DNA of 64,000 nucleotides, from contig NZ_JAQUCA010000002.1 in NCBI RefSeq assembly GCF_028686475.1, forward strand, positions 1 to 64,000. Reading direction: 5' to 3'. This DNA is from Giesbergeria sp. (GTDB lineage Bacteria > Pseudomonadota > Gammaproteobacteria > Burkholderiales > Burkholderiaceae_C). A model generated the notes under the pieces. The model searched no databases, was not told the origin of the DNA, and saw only the letters and a program-made list of their open reading frames with translations. Shown piece by piece: positions 49,461 to 57,720 of this stretch (position 1 is the first letter of the stretch; every line of letters begins with the position of its first letter). The position numbers and the translations under genes were made by a program.

Positions 49461-50312
49461 ATGCCACCTTCTTCCTTCCACCCTGATTGGATACGCCCGC
49501 AGTGGCCAGCGCCAGCCCATATCCATGCGCTGTGTACCAGCCGCGCGGGTGGTGTGAGTGTTGCGCCCTACGATAGCCTCAACTTGGGCGACCATGTAGG
49601 CGATGTGCCGCAGGCGGTGCAAACCAACCGCCAGCGCCTGCAAATGGCCCTACAAACCGACACGCCACAGACGCAAGCGCAGACACAGGCCGTATTTTTG
49701 CGCCAAGTGCATGGTGTGCAAACCATCCATCTGGCTGCTGGTTTATCCGATGGCCTTTGCGCCGACGCTTGCGTTACCACGGCCATTGGCCCGGTTTGCA
49801 CCATCATGGTGGCCGATTGCCTGCCGGTATTGTTCACCGATAGGCAGGGCCGCGCCGTCGCTGCGGCCCATGCAGGCTGGCGCGGGCTGGCCGATGGTGT
49901 TTTAGAGTCAGTATGGCAGGCGTTTTGCACGGCGCTATTAGGGCCAGAGGCCACAGCAGCGGCACAGAAAGCACTGGCCCCTTCCACCTTGGCTTGGTTA
50001 GGGCCGTGCATTGGCCCCACCGCCTTTGAGGTGGGGGCCGAGGTGCAGCAGGCTTTTTGCGCGCACCATCCAGCGGCGGCAGCACATTTTCAGCAGCAAA
50101 CGGGGCAACAAGGCAAATATCTGGCCGATTTAGCCGCCTTGGCACGCCAGCGTTTGCAGGGTTTGGGCATCACGCAGATTTATGGCAATGACAGCAGTGC
50201 GGGGTGGTGTACGGTCAATAATCCGTCACATTTCTTTTCGCACCGGCGCGATGCTGTCCGCTGGGGTGGCAGCGGGCGCATGGCCGCTTGCATCTGGCGT
50301 AGCCAACCCTGA
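49461..50312 (+). CDS. pgeF: YfiH/PgeF-family polyphenol oxidase-like protein
   Basis: The 283-residue protein of the DUF152/laccase-domain family contains VFLRQVHGVQTIHL near residue 77, MVADCLPVLFTDRQG near 116 and AAHAGWRGLADGVLESV near 133, with His and Cys zinc ligands. Family members have purine-nucleoside phosphorylase/adenosine deaminase activity or edit muropeptide precursors. The start MPPSSFHPDWIRPQWPAP was preferred over 49428. It is commonly followed by pha genes in this group. Its 3' end overlaps a convergent small gene by 87 bp. Confidence 0.88.
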   Translation: MPPSSFHPDWIRPQWPAPAHIHALCTSRAGGVSVAPYDSLNLGDHVGDVPQAVQTNRQRLQMALQTDTPQTQAQTQAVFLRQVHGVQTIHLAAGLSDGLCADACVTTAIGPVCTIMVADCLPVLFTDRQGRAVAAAHAGWRGLADGVLESVWQAFCTALLGPEATAAAQKALAPSTLAWLGPCIGPTAFEVGAEVQQAFCAHHPAAAAHFQQQTGQQGKYLADLAALARQRLQGLGITQIYGNDSSAGWCTVNNPSHFFSHRRDAVRWGGSGRMAACIWRSQP

Positions 50313-50543
50313 GGATGATGCTGATGCCGTTACTGCTGTATCTTCTTGTTCTGCCATCTGTTGGGCGCGCAAAGCACGTTTGCGCCCCGGAGTGCCTAAG
50401 ATGTACACCACAATCGACAAAGGTAGCACGCCATACAGCAAAAAGGTAAAAACAGCCCCCAACACGCTACCCGTGCTGCTGGTGGCTTCGGCCAAGGCCA
50501 TCATGACAGTGACATAAAGCCATGCGATAACTACAAGATACAT
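50226..50543 (-). CDS. Small two-helix membrane protein
   Basis: The 105-residue protein starts MYLVVIAWLYVTVMMALAEATS and has a second helix GAVFTFLLYGVLPLSIVVYILG. A basic stretch (GRKRALRAQQMAEQED) and an Ala/Pro/Ser-rich tail follow. No family function is known to me, but the clean two-helix plan and positive-inside tail support a real protein. Its last 29 codons lie antisense to the end of the YfiH gene. Confidence 0.65.
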   Translation of the reverse strand: MYLVVIAWLYVTVMMALAEATSSTGSVLGAVFTFLLYGVLPLSIVVYILGTPGRKRALRAQQMAEQEDTAVTASASSSGLATPDASGHAPAATPADSIAPVRKEM

Positions 50544-50614
50544 TGGCGCTCCAAAAGCTAAAAAACAGTGAAAGGGGCGTTACCATTACCATAGTCATGT
50601 GGCTTATCATTTTT

Positions 50615-50631
50615 GCAACGGAAGTCGTTGC
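50615..50631. promoter_or_regulatory. Inverted repeat in the phaC leader
   Basis: GCAACG (50615-50620) and CGTTGC (50626-50631) are perfect 6-bp arms with a 5-base spacer, 31 bases before phaC. TGC/GCA-rich palindromes are bound by PhaR-type repressors of pha genes. This is suggestive only, and no PhaR gene is in the window. Confidence 0.3.
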
Positions 50632-50662
50632 GTATGCGTAAGCCACCATTTCGGGAGAAAAG

Positions 50663-52369
50663 ATGAGTTCAGAAGCATCCTCGGGACAGCATACCCCGCC
50701 ATTTCAGCAAATTTTTGGCGATAGCTTGGCACAAATGCTGCAATCGCTGCAAAAAGTCGGCGCTGCTGGCACTGTCGGCCCAGTGGCACCGCTCAAAATT
50801 GCGCCAGAAAAACTCCAGCAAGTGCAGCAACAATACTTGCAAGAAGCCAGCACCCTCTGGAACCAAGGCTTGCAAGCACCTGCCGAAAAAATCGGCAAAG
50901 ACCGCCGCTTTAGCAGCGAAGACTGGAAAAACAACCCGGTAGCCTCGTTCTCGGCGGCCATGTACCTGCTCAACGCCCGCACCTTGATGAGTCTGGCCGA
51001 AGCAGTAGAAGCCGATGACAAAACCCGCAATCGCGTGCTGTTTTCGGTAGAACAATGGTTGGCCGCCACCGCGCCCAGCAACTTCTTGGCCCTCAATGCC
51101 GAGGCACAGAAAAAAGCCCTCGAAACCAAAGGCGAAAGCCTGACCAAGGGCGTACAAAACCTGCTCAATGACATGCGCCAAGGCCATGTCTCCATGACAG
51201 ACGAGAGCCAATTTGAGGTCGGTCGCAACGTGGCCACCACCGAAGGTGCCGTGGTATTCGAGAATGCCCTGTTCCAACTGATTGAATACAAGCCCCTGAC
51301 CGACAAGGTCTATGAGCGCCCCTTCTTGCTGGTGCCACCTTGCATCAACAAGTTCTACATTTTAGATTTGCAACCGGCCAACTCCTTGGTGCGCTACGCG
51401 ATTGAGCAAGGCCACCACACCTTCTTGGTCAGTTGGCGCAACCCCGATGCCGAGCTGGCGCAAACCACCTGGGACGATTACGTCGAAGACGGCGCGATTG
51501 AAGCCATCAGCACGGTGCAGCAAATCACGGGTGCCGAGCAAATCAACGCCTTGGGCTTCTGTGTCGGTGGCACCATCCTCAGCACTGCCTTGGCCGTATT
51601 GGCCGCGCGTGGCCGCGACCCGGTAGCCAGCCTGACGCTGCTCACTACCTTCTTGGACTTTAGCGATACCGGTGTTTTGGATGTATTCATCGACGAGAGC
51701 TTTGTCAAGTTCCGCGAGATGCAGCTGGGCAAGGGCGGGCTGCTCAAGGGCCAAGAGTTGGCCTCTACCTTTAGCTTCCTGCGCCCCAACGAGCTGGTTT
51801 GGAACTATGTGGTGGGCAATTACCTCAAGGGCGAAACCCCACCGCCATTTGACCTGCTCTACTGGAACAGCGACAGTACCAATTTGGCTGGCCCCTTCTT
51901 TGCGTGGTATTTGCGTAATACCTACCTAGAAAACAACCTGATGCAGCCGGGCAAACTAACCGTGTGCGGCGAAAAAATCGACCTGCGCCAAATTGATACC
52001 CCGGTGTACCTCTATGGCTCACGCGAAGACCATATCGTGCCTATCGCTTCGGCCTATGCCAGCACGCAAATTTTGCCCGGCCCTAAACGCTTCGTCGCTG
52101 GGGCTTCGGGCCACATCGCTGGCGTGATTAACCCACCCGCCAAGAAAAAGCGCAGCTACTGGGTGCGCCAAGATGGCCAATTGCCCGCTAAATTTGACCA
52201 GTGGCTAGAGGGCGCACAAGAACATGCTGGCAGCTGGTGGACCGATTGGAGTACCTGGCTGCAAGGGCACGCGGGCGCGCAAGTTGCCGCACCCAAAGGC
52301 TACGGCAAGGGCGCTAAGTTCAAGGTGATTGAACCGGCCCCAGGCCGCTATGTGAAGCAAAAAGCCTGA
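50663..52369 (+). CDS. phaC: Class I poly(3-hydroxyalkanoate) synthase
   Basis: PhaC polymerises (R)-3-hydroxyacyl-CoA into storage polyester on granules. The 568-residue protein has the N-terminal PhaC domain and an alpha/beta-hydrolase core with the lipase-like box GFCVGG near residue 295, where Cys is the nucleophile. The catalytic aspartate lies in YLYGSREDHIVP near 450 and the histidine in GASGHIAGVINPP near 477. GGGAGAAAAG precedes the ATG. phaA follows after 39 bp. Confidence 0.95.
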   Translation: MSSEASSGQHTPPFQQIFGDSLAQMLQSLQKVGAAGTVGPVAPLKIAPEKLQQVQQQYLQEASTLWNQGLQAPAEKIGKDRRFSSEDWKNNPVASFSAAMYLLNARTLMSLAEAVEADDKTRNRVLFSVEQWLAATAPSNFLALNAEAQKKALETKGESLTKGVQNLLNDMRQGHVSMTDESQFEVGRNVATTEGAVVFENALFQLIEYKPLTDKVYERPFLLVPPCINKFYILDLQPANSLVRYAIEQGHHTFLVSWRNPDAELAQTTWDDYVEDGAIEAISTVQQITGAEQINALGFCVGGTILSTALAVLAARGRDPVASLTLLTTFLDFSDTGVLDVFIDESFVKFREMQLGKGGLLKGQELASTFSFLRPNELVWNYVVGNYLKGETPPPFDLLYWNSDSTNLAGPFFAWYLRNTYLENNLMQPGKLTVCGEKIDLRQIDTPVYLYGSREDHIVPIASAYASTQILPGPKRFVAGASGHIAGVINPPAKKKRSYWVRQDGQLPAKFDQWLEGAQEHAGSWWTDWSTWLQGHAGAQVAAPKGYGKGAKFKVIEPAPGRYVKQKA

Positions 52370-52408
52370 TTTCAGGCTGCATTTCCCGTTGACAACAAGG
52401 AGAAGACT

Positions 52409-53587
52409 ATGGAAGACATCGTTATCGTTTCTGCTGCCCGTACCGCTGTGGGCAAGTTTGGTGGTTCGCTGGCCAAGGTAGCTGCTACCGAGCTGGGCAG
52501 CATCGTCATCAAAGAAGCCCTGGCCCGCGCCAAGGTAGCCCCCGACCAAGTCGGTGAAGTCATCATGGGCCAAGTGCTGGCCGCTGGTCTGGGCCAAAAC
52601 CCCGCTCGCCAAGCCATGATGAAAGCCGGTGTGGCCAAAGAAACCCCCGCCCTGACCATCAACGCCGTTTGCGGCTCCGGTCTGAAATCGGTGATTTTGG
52701 CGGCCCAAGCCATCGCCCACGGCGATAGCGACATCGTCGTCGCTGGCGGCCAAGAGAACATGAGCGCCAGCCCCCACGTACTCAATGGCTCGCGCGATGG
52801 CCAGCGCATGGGCGACTGGAAAATGCAGGACACGATGATTGTCGATGGCCTGTGGGACGTGTACAACCAGTACCACATGGGCATCACCGCCGAAAACGTG
52901 GCCAAGCAATACGGCATCACGCGCGAAATGCAAGATGCCTTGGCCTTTGGTAGCCAGCAAAAAGCCGCCGCTGCCCAAGACGCTGGCAAGTTTGCCGACG
53001 AAATCGTCGGCGTGAGCATCCCCCAGCGCAAGGGTGACCCCTTGGTGTTCAACGCTGATGAATACCTGAACCGCAAGAGCACTTTGGAAGCGCTGGCCGG
53101 TCTGCGCCCCGCCTTTGACAAGGCTGGCACCGTCACCGCTGGCAATGCTTCTGGTATCAACGATGGCGCTGCCGCCGTCGTGGTCATGAGTGCCAAGCGC
53201 GCTGCCGCTTTGGGCCTGACACCTTTGGCTCGTATTGCTGCTTATGGCACCAGCGGTCTGGACCCCGCCATCATGGGCATGGGTCCCGTGTATGCCACGC
53301 GCAAGGCACTGCAACGCGCTGGCTGGAACGCTGCCGACATCGACCTGTTCGAGCTGAACGAAGCCTTTGCCGCCCAAGCTGCTGCCGTCAACCAAGAACT
53401 GGGCATTGACCCCGCCAAGGTCAACGTCAATGGTGGCGCGATTGCTATCGGTCACCCCATCGGTGCGTCCGGCAACCGTATTTTGGTCACGCTGCTGCAC
53501 GAAATGCAGCGCAGCGGTGCCAAGAAGGGTATTGCCTCGCTGTGCATCGGCGGTGGTATGGGTGTCGCTTTGGCACTGGAGCGCTAA
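52409..53587 (+). CDS. phaA: Acetyl-CoA C-acetyltransferase (beta-ketothiolase)
   Basis: This 392-residue thiolase condenses two acetyl-CoA to acetoacetyl-CoA for polyhydroxybutyrate synthesis. The nucleophile is in [11 protein letters not shown] near residue 89, the catalytic histidine in [14 protein letters not shown] near 348, and the second cysteine in SLCIGGGMG near 378. AAGGAGAAG precedes the ATG. It is co-directional with phaC, and a terminator follows at 53663. Confidence 0.95.
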   Translation: MEDIVIVSAARTAVGKFGGSLAKVAATELGSIVIKEALARAKVAPDQVGEVIMGQVLAAGLGQNPARQAMMKAGVAKETPALTINAVCGSGLKSVILAAQAIAHGDSDIVVAGGQENMSASPHVLNGSRDGQRMGDWKMQDTMIVDGLWDVYNQYHMGITAENVAKQYGITREMQDALAFGSQQKAAAAQDAGKFADEIVGVSIPQRKGDPLVFNADEYLNRKSTLEALAGLRPAFDKAGTVTAGNASGINDGAAAVVVMSAKRAAALGLTPLARIAAYGTSGLDPAIMGMGPVYATRKALQRAGWNAADIDLFELNEAFAAQAAAVNQELGIDPAKVNVNGGAIAIGHPIGASGNRILVTLLHEMQRSGAKKGIASLCIGGGMGVALALER

Positions 53588-53662
53588 GCCGCAAAGTGTA
53601 GGGGTTTAAGGATTTAGGGATTTAGGGGCAACCACCCCTTACCCTTGCCTTATCCAAGCTCC

Positions 53663-53698
53663 AAAAAGCCGCGCACCCGTCGCGGCTTTTTTATTTTG
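53663..53698 (+). terminator. Intrinsic terminator after phaA
   Basis: AAAAAGCCGCG (53663-53673) and CGCGGCTTTTT (53681-53691) form an 11-bp stem around a 7-base loop, followed by more T residues. It separates phaCA from the EAL gene. The A-rich 5' side would also allow function on the other strand. Confidence 0.9.
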
Positions 53699-53759
53699 GT
53701 GTATTTTTTGCGCTTTGTTTGCTGCAAACATCTCAGCGCAAGCGTACACTTATCCTTGT

Positions 53760-54533
53760 ATGAACCAGACAGTTTTTGCCCAACCTTTCGAGCCGGTGGG
53801 TTGCGCCGTTTGCCGCGACAAAAGCTTATTGCCCTTTAACTTCACGATGGCCTTTCAGCCGATTGTGGATGTAGAGTTAGAGCGCCCCTTTGCCTACGAA
53901 GCCTTGGTGCGTGGCACCGATGGCGAAGGTGCCGCCACGGTTTTGTCGTGGGTGGACGATAGCAATCGCTACCGTTTCGATCAGGCTTGCCGGGTCAAGG
54001 CAATTCAATTGGCCACCAGTTTAGGCTTGGCTGCATTACCCGACTGTCGCTTGAGTATCAATTTTTTGCCCAATGCCGTTTATCGGGCCGAGACTTGCAT
54101 CCGCGCCACCATGCAAGCTGCAGCAGAGTTCAAATTTCCGCACAATCGCATCATGTTCGAAGTGACGGAGGGCGAACCACTGAGCAATGGCGATCACCTC
54201 AAAGCTATTTTTAACGAGTACCGCCGCCAAGGGCTTATCACTGCGATTGATGATTTTGGTGCCGGTTATGCGGGCCTCAACATGTTGGTGCGCTTTCAGC
54301 CGCATGTGCTGAAGTTGGATATGGAGTTGATTCGCAACATTGACCAAGACCCAGTGCGCCAAGCCATTGTGTGCGGCATTGCCTTGGTGTGTTCGCGCCT
54401 TCAGATTGACATGGTGGCCGAAGGCATAGAAACTGCCGAAGAATCGCGCTATTTGCAGTCTGTCGGCATACGCTACCAGCAAGGCTACTGGTTTGCCCGC
54501 CCTGGCTGGGAAAGTTTGCCACTATCGTCATAA
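53760..54533 (+). CDS. Stand-alone EAL-domain c-di-GMP phosphodiesterase
   Basis: The 257-residue protein is one EAL domain after a short N-terminus with CAVC at 19-22. Catalytic landmarks are all present: FAYEALVRG, the metal-binding Asn in LSINFLP, FEVTEGEPL, AIDDFGAGYAGLNML, the lysine in VLKLDMELI and MVAEGIETAEE. It therefore looks active in cutting c-di-GMP. It lies alone between the phaA terminator and phaB. The ATG at 53760 was preferred because the upstream extension crosses the promoter-like region. Confidence 0.9.
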   Translation: MNQTVFAQPFEPVGCAVCRDKSLLPFNFTMAFQPIVDVELERPFAYEALVRGTDGEGAATVLSWVDDSNRYRFDQACRVKAIQLATSLGLAALPDCRLSINFLPNAVYRAETCIRATMQAAAEFKFPHNRIMFEVTEGEPLSNGDHLKAIFNEYRRQGLITAIDDFGAGYAGLNMLVRFQPHVLKLDMELIRNIDQDPVRQAIVCGIALVCSRLQIDMVAEGIETAEESRYLQSVGIRYQQGYWFARPGWESLPLSS

Positions 54534-54636
54534 AAAAACCTGATACCCGTGTTTTCCTTCACTGCACTGTTGCAAATTTTCGGTACAGTGGAGGGGAGAC
54601 ACGATTTCCATCATTATTCACAAGGAGCATGAAAAT

Positions 54637-55374
54637 ATGAGTAAAAAAGTAGCATACGTCACTGGCGGCATGGGCGGCATCGGTACCGCCATTTGCCAAC
54701 GACTGCACAAAGAAGGCTTCACGGTCATTGCTGGTTGCGGCCCCACGCGCGACCATGCCAAGTGGCTGGCCGAGCAAAAAGCGCTGGGCTTCACCTTCTA
54801 CGCCTCCGTAGGCAATGTGGGCGACTGGGATTCCACCGTCGAGGCGTTCTCCAAAGCCAAGGCCGAGCATGGCAGCATTGACGTGCTGGTCAACAACGCC
54901 GGTATTACCCGCGACCGCATGTTCCTGAAAATGACGCGCGAAGACTGGGACCAGGTCATTGAAACCAACCTGAACTCCATGTTCAACGTCACCAAGCAAG
55001 TGGTGGCCGACATGGTAGAAAAGGGCTGGGGCCGCATCATTAACATCAGCTCAGTCAACGGCGAAAAAGGCCAGTCGGGTCAAACCAACTACTCGGCGGC
55101 CAAAGCCGGTATGCACGGTTTTACTATGGCCTTGGCCCAAGAAATGGCCACCAAGGGTGTTACCGTCAACACCGTCAGCCCCGGCTACATCGGCACCGAT
55201 ATGGTCAACGCCATTCGCCCTGATGTCTTGGAAAAAATTGTGGCTACGGTGCCCGTGAAGCGCTTGGGCCTGCCCAGCGAAATCGCTTCAATCATTGCTT
55301 GGCTGGCTTCGGATGAAGGTGGCTACGCTACCGGCGCTGAATTCTCGGTCAACGGTGGTTTGCACATGAGCTAA
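54637..55374 (+). CDS. phaB: Acetoacetyl-CoA reductase
   Basis: PhaB reduces acetoacetyl-CoA to (R)-3-hydroxybutyryl-CoA with NADPH, supplying PhaC. The 245-residue SDR protein has the nucleotide loop VTGGMGGIGTAIC near residue 8, NNAGITRD near 88 and the catalytic YSAAKAG (YxxxK) near 151. AAGGAGCATGAAAAT precedes the ATG. It is separated from phaCA by the EAL gene and followed by a strong terminator. Confidence 0.95.
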   Translation: MSKKVAYVTGGMGGIGTAICQRLHKEGFTVIAGCGPTRDHAKWLAEQKALGFTFYASVGNVGDWDSTVEAFSKAKAEHGSIDVLVNNAGITRDRMFLKMTREDWDQVIETNLNSMFNVTKQVVADMVEKGWGRIINISSVNGEKGQSGQTNYSAAKAGMHGFTMALAQEMATKGVTVNTVSPGYIGTDMVNAIRPDVLEKIVATVPVKRLGLPSEIASIIAWLASDEGGYATGAEFSVNGGLHMS

Positions 55375-55403
55375 GCACGGGTTCGGCGTTTTAGCCAAAC
55401 CAC

Positions 55404-55439
55404 AAAAAACCCCGTACAGCGTGCTGGCGGGGTTTTTTT
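55404..55439 (+). terminator. Intrinsic terminator after phaB
   Basis: AAAAAACCCCG (55404-55414) and CGGGGTTTTTT (55428-55438) form an 11-bp stem with a 13-base loop and end in a seven-T run, 30 bases past the phaB stop. Confidence 0.9.
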
Positions 55440-55610
55440 ATGGTCTTAAAATTCCAGACTTCAGATGCGGCTGGGAGCGCGCTTGCGGTCGCGTTCGTCT
55501 TCGGGCCAAACTGCAAGGGTAGTGAAGGAGGTCATGGTATTTGCTCTGCAAAAGTGTCTGTGATGTACCTTCAACGTTGCTGCTGTGCAGGCCGTTGACA
55601 GCCTTGAACA

Positions 55611-55647
55611 AAAAAATAAGCCCCAAAAATGGGGCCTATTGGGGCTT
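55611..55647 (-). terminator. Intrinsic terminator after the ABC-F gene
   Basis: On the minus strand AAGCCCC (55647-55641) pairs with GGGGCTT (55624-55618) and runs into ATTTTTTT (55617 downward). It lies about 20 bases beyond the ABC-F stop. Confidence 0.8.
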
Positions 55648-55666
55648 GAGCGGTGCTTTGGCCAGG

Positions 55667-57652
55667 TTAGCTGTGCGCTTCTATCTGCTCCGACAATTCC
55701 AGCCAGCGCTCTTCTAAGCTGGCGATGGTATCGGTGCAGGTTTTGAGGCTACGGCCTGCTTGGGCAATTTCTGTCGGGGTCATGGGTTGGGCCATGCGCT
55801 GCTCTAGCTGCTGGCGCTCGGTATTGAGCGCTGCCATACGCTGTTCTACCTGCTCTAGTTCGCGCTTGAACGGGCGTAGCGTTTGTGCCAGCTGCTGGCG
55901 CATTTGGGCTTCTTGCTTGCGTTGTTCGCGCAGGTCAGTGGCGATAGCAGAAGCAGCTGGTTTATCGCTGGCCTTGGCCGCTTCGGTCAGTGGCTTGGCA
56001 GCTTCTTGTTTTGCGTCTTGCTTGGCCAGTTCACGCTGGCGTTTGGCTTCATCCAGCAGGTAGCGCTGGTAATCGTCCAAATCGCCATCAAACGGCCCCA
56101 CCGCCCCTCGGCCTACCATCCAGAACTCATCGCACACGGCACGCAGCAGGGCGCGGTCGTGGCTGACCAGCATCACCGTACCTTCAAACTCGTTCAGCGC
56201 CATAGACAGCGCCTCGCGCGTGGCCAAATCCAAGTGGTTGGTAGGCTCATCGAGCAGCAGCAGATTGGGGCGTTGCCAGACAATCATCGCCAACACCAAG
56301 CGGGCTTTTTCGCCACCGCTCATGCTGCCCACGCTTTGCTTGACCATATCGCCATTGAAATTGAAGGTGCCCAAAAAATTGCGTAAATCCTGTTCGCGGC
56401 TGGGTTCTTTGCTCTGTGGCCCCAGTTCTTTGGCCAAGCGAATCATGTGCTCTAGCGGGTTTTCGTGCGGGCGCAGCACGTCCAATTCTTGCTGGGCAAA
56501 ATAGCCAATCGACAAACCCTTGCCTTCGGTGATGCTACCGGCCAGCGGTGTCATGGTGCGGGCAATGGTTTTGACCAGGGTTGATTTACCCTGCCCGTTG
56601 GCCCCCAAAATACCAATGCGCTGGCCTGCCAAGACACTGCGGTTGACCTTGTGCAAAATAGCTGTTTCACTGCCATCTTCAGTACGGTAACCAAACGCAG
56701 CATCGGTGATGGCCAGCATGGGGTTGGGTAAATTTTGCGGCTCTTTGAACTCGAAAGTAAAGTCGGCATCGGCCAGCACTGGGGCGATTTTCTCCATTCG
56801 CTCCAGTGCCTTGACGCGGCTTTGCGCTTGCTTGGCTTTGCTGGCCTTGGCCTTGAAACGGTCAATAAATTTTTGCAGGTGGGCGATTTTGTCTTGCTGC
56901 TTGGCAAAGCTGGCCTGTTGCAACTCTAGCTGCTGGGCGCGCAGTTCTTCAAATTTGCTGTAATTGCCGCCGTAGCGCGTGAGTTGTGCATTATCAATAT
57001 GCATGGTGACATTGGTCACGGCATCGAGAAACTCGCGGTCGTGGCTAATCACAATCATAGTGCCTTCGTAGCGTTTTAGCCAGGCTTCTAACCAGACCAG
57101 CGCATCCAAATCCAAGTGGTTGGTGGGCTCATCGAGTAGCAATAAATCGGATGGACACATCAAGGCGCGCGCCAATTGCAAGCGCATACGCCAGCCACCC
57201 GAAAAGCTATTGACGGGATGGTTTAACTCGGACACCTTAAAACCCAGGCCCAAAATCAGGGCTTGGGCGCGTGATACCGCATCATGTACGCCGGCATCGT
57301 GCAAATCGGTGTAGGCATGGGCAATCGCCATGCCATCGCCAGATTCTTCGGCTTGGCTTAATTGGACTTGGGCCTCGGCCAGACGGGTATCCCCAGCGAC
57401 AACGAAATCGGTGGCCGAGTCGTCGGTTTCAGGCATGTTTTGTGCCACTTGGGCCATGCGCCACTGCGCTGGGATATTGAAGTCGCCACCGTCTTCGTGC
57501 AGTGAGCCATTGAATAAGGCAAATAAGCTGGATTTGCCAGCGCCATTGCGGCCCACCAAACCGACATGCTCGCCGGGATTGATGGTGGCATTAACACTAT
57601 GGAGCAGAACTTTGGCGCTGCGGCGCAGGGTGACGTTTTTGAGAATAATCAT
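55667..57652 (-). CDS. ABC-F family ATPase (YheS/Uup type)
   Basis: This 661-residue soluble tandem ABC protein binds ribosomes rather than transporting. Domain one has GRNGAGKSSLFALF, FSGGWRMRLQLARAL and LLLLDEPTNHLDLDAL. The linker contains the ABC-F helical arm near residues 235-290. Domain two has GANGQGKSTLVKTI, MSGGEKARLVLAMI and a second DEPTNHLD. The tail is a charged coiled coil. MIILKNVTLRR is the usual YheS-like start, four codons after the first ATG. It marks the conserved edge of the AT-rich island that follows. Confidence 0.92.
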   Translation of the reverse strand: MIILKNVTLRRSAKVLLHSVNATINPGEHVGLVGRNGAGKSSLFALFNGSLHEDGGDFNIPAQWRMAQVAQNMPETDDSATDFVVAGDTRLAEAQVQLSQAEESGDGMAIAHAYTDLHDAGVHDAVSRAQALILGLGFKVSELNHPVNSFSGGWRMRLQLARALMCPSDLLLLDEPTNHLDLDALVWLEAWLKRYEGTMIVISHDREFLDAVTNVTMHIDNAQLTRYGGNYSKFEELRAQQLELQQASFAKQQDKIAHLQKFIDRFKAKASKAKQAQSRVKALERMEKIAPVLADADFTFEFKEPQNLPNPMLAITDAAFGYRTEDGSETAILHKVNRSVLAGQRIGILGANGQGKSTLVKTIARTMTPLAGSITEGKGLSIGYFAQQELDVLRPHENPLEHMIRLAKELGPQSKEPSREQDLRNFLGTFNFNGDMVKQSVGSMSGGEKARLVLAMIVWQRPNLLLLDEPTNHLDLATREALSMALNEFEGTVMLVSHDRALLRAVCDEFWMVGRGAVGPFDGDLDDYQRYLLDEAKRQRELAKQDAKQEAAKPLTEAAKASDKPAASAIATDLREQRKQEAQMRQQLAQTLRPFKRELEQVEQRMAALNTERQQLEQRMAQPMTPTEIAQAGRSLKTCTDTIASLEERWLELSEQIEAHS

Positions 57653-57720
57653 GAACAGTATCAATAAACCTATGCGCTATTAAAAGTTAAAAAATATGTA
57701 CCAATGTAGATGAAATTTTT

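Noticed and set aside
55461-55535. 24-codon minus-strand frame beginning MTSFTTLAVWPEDERDRK
   Set aside because: The ribosome site is weak, it sits close to the phaB terminator, and no family is recognised. It is too little evidence for a gene.
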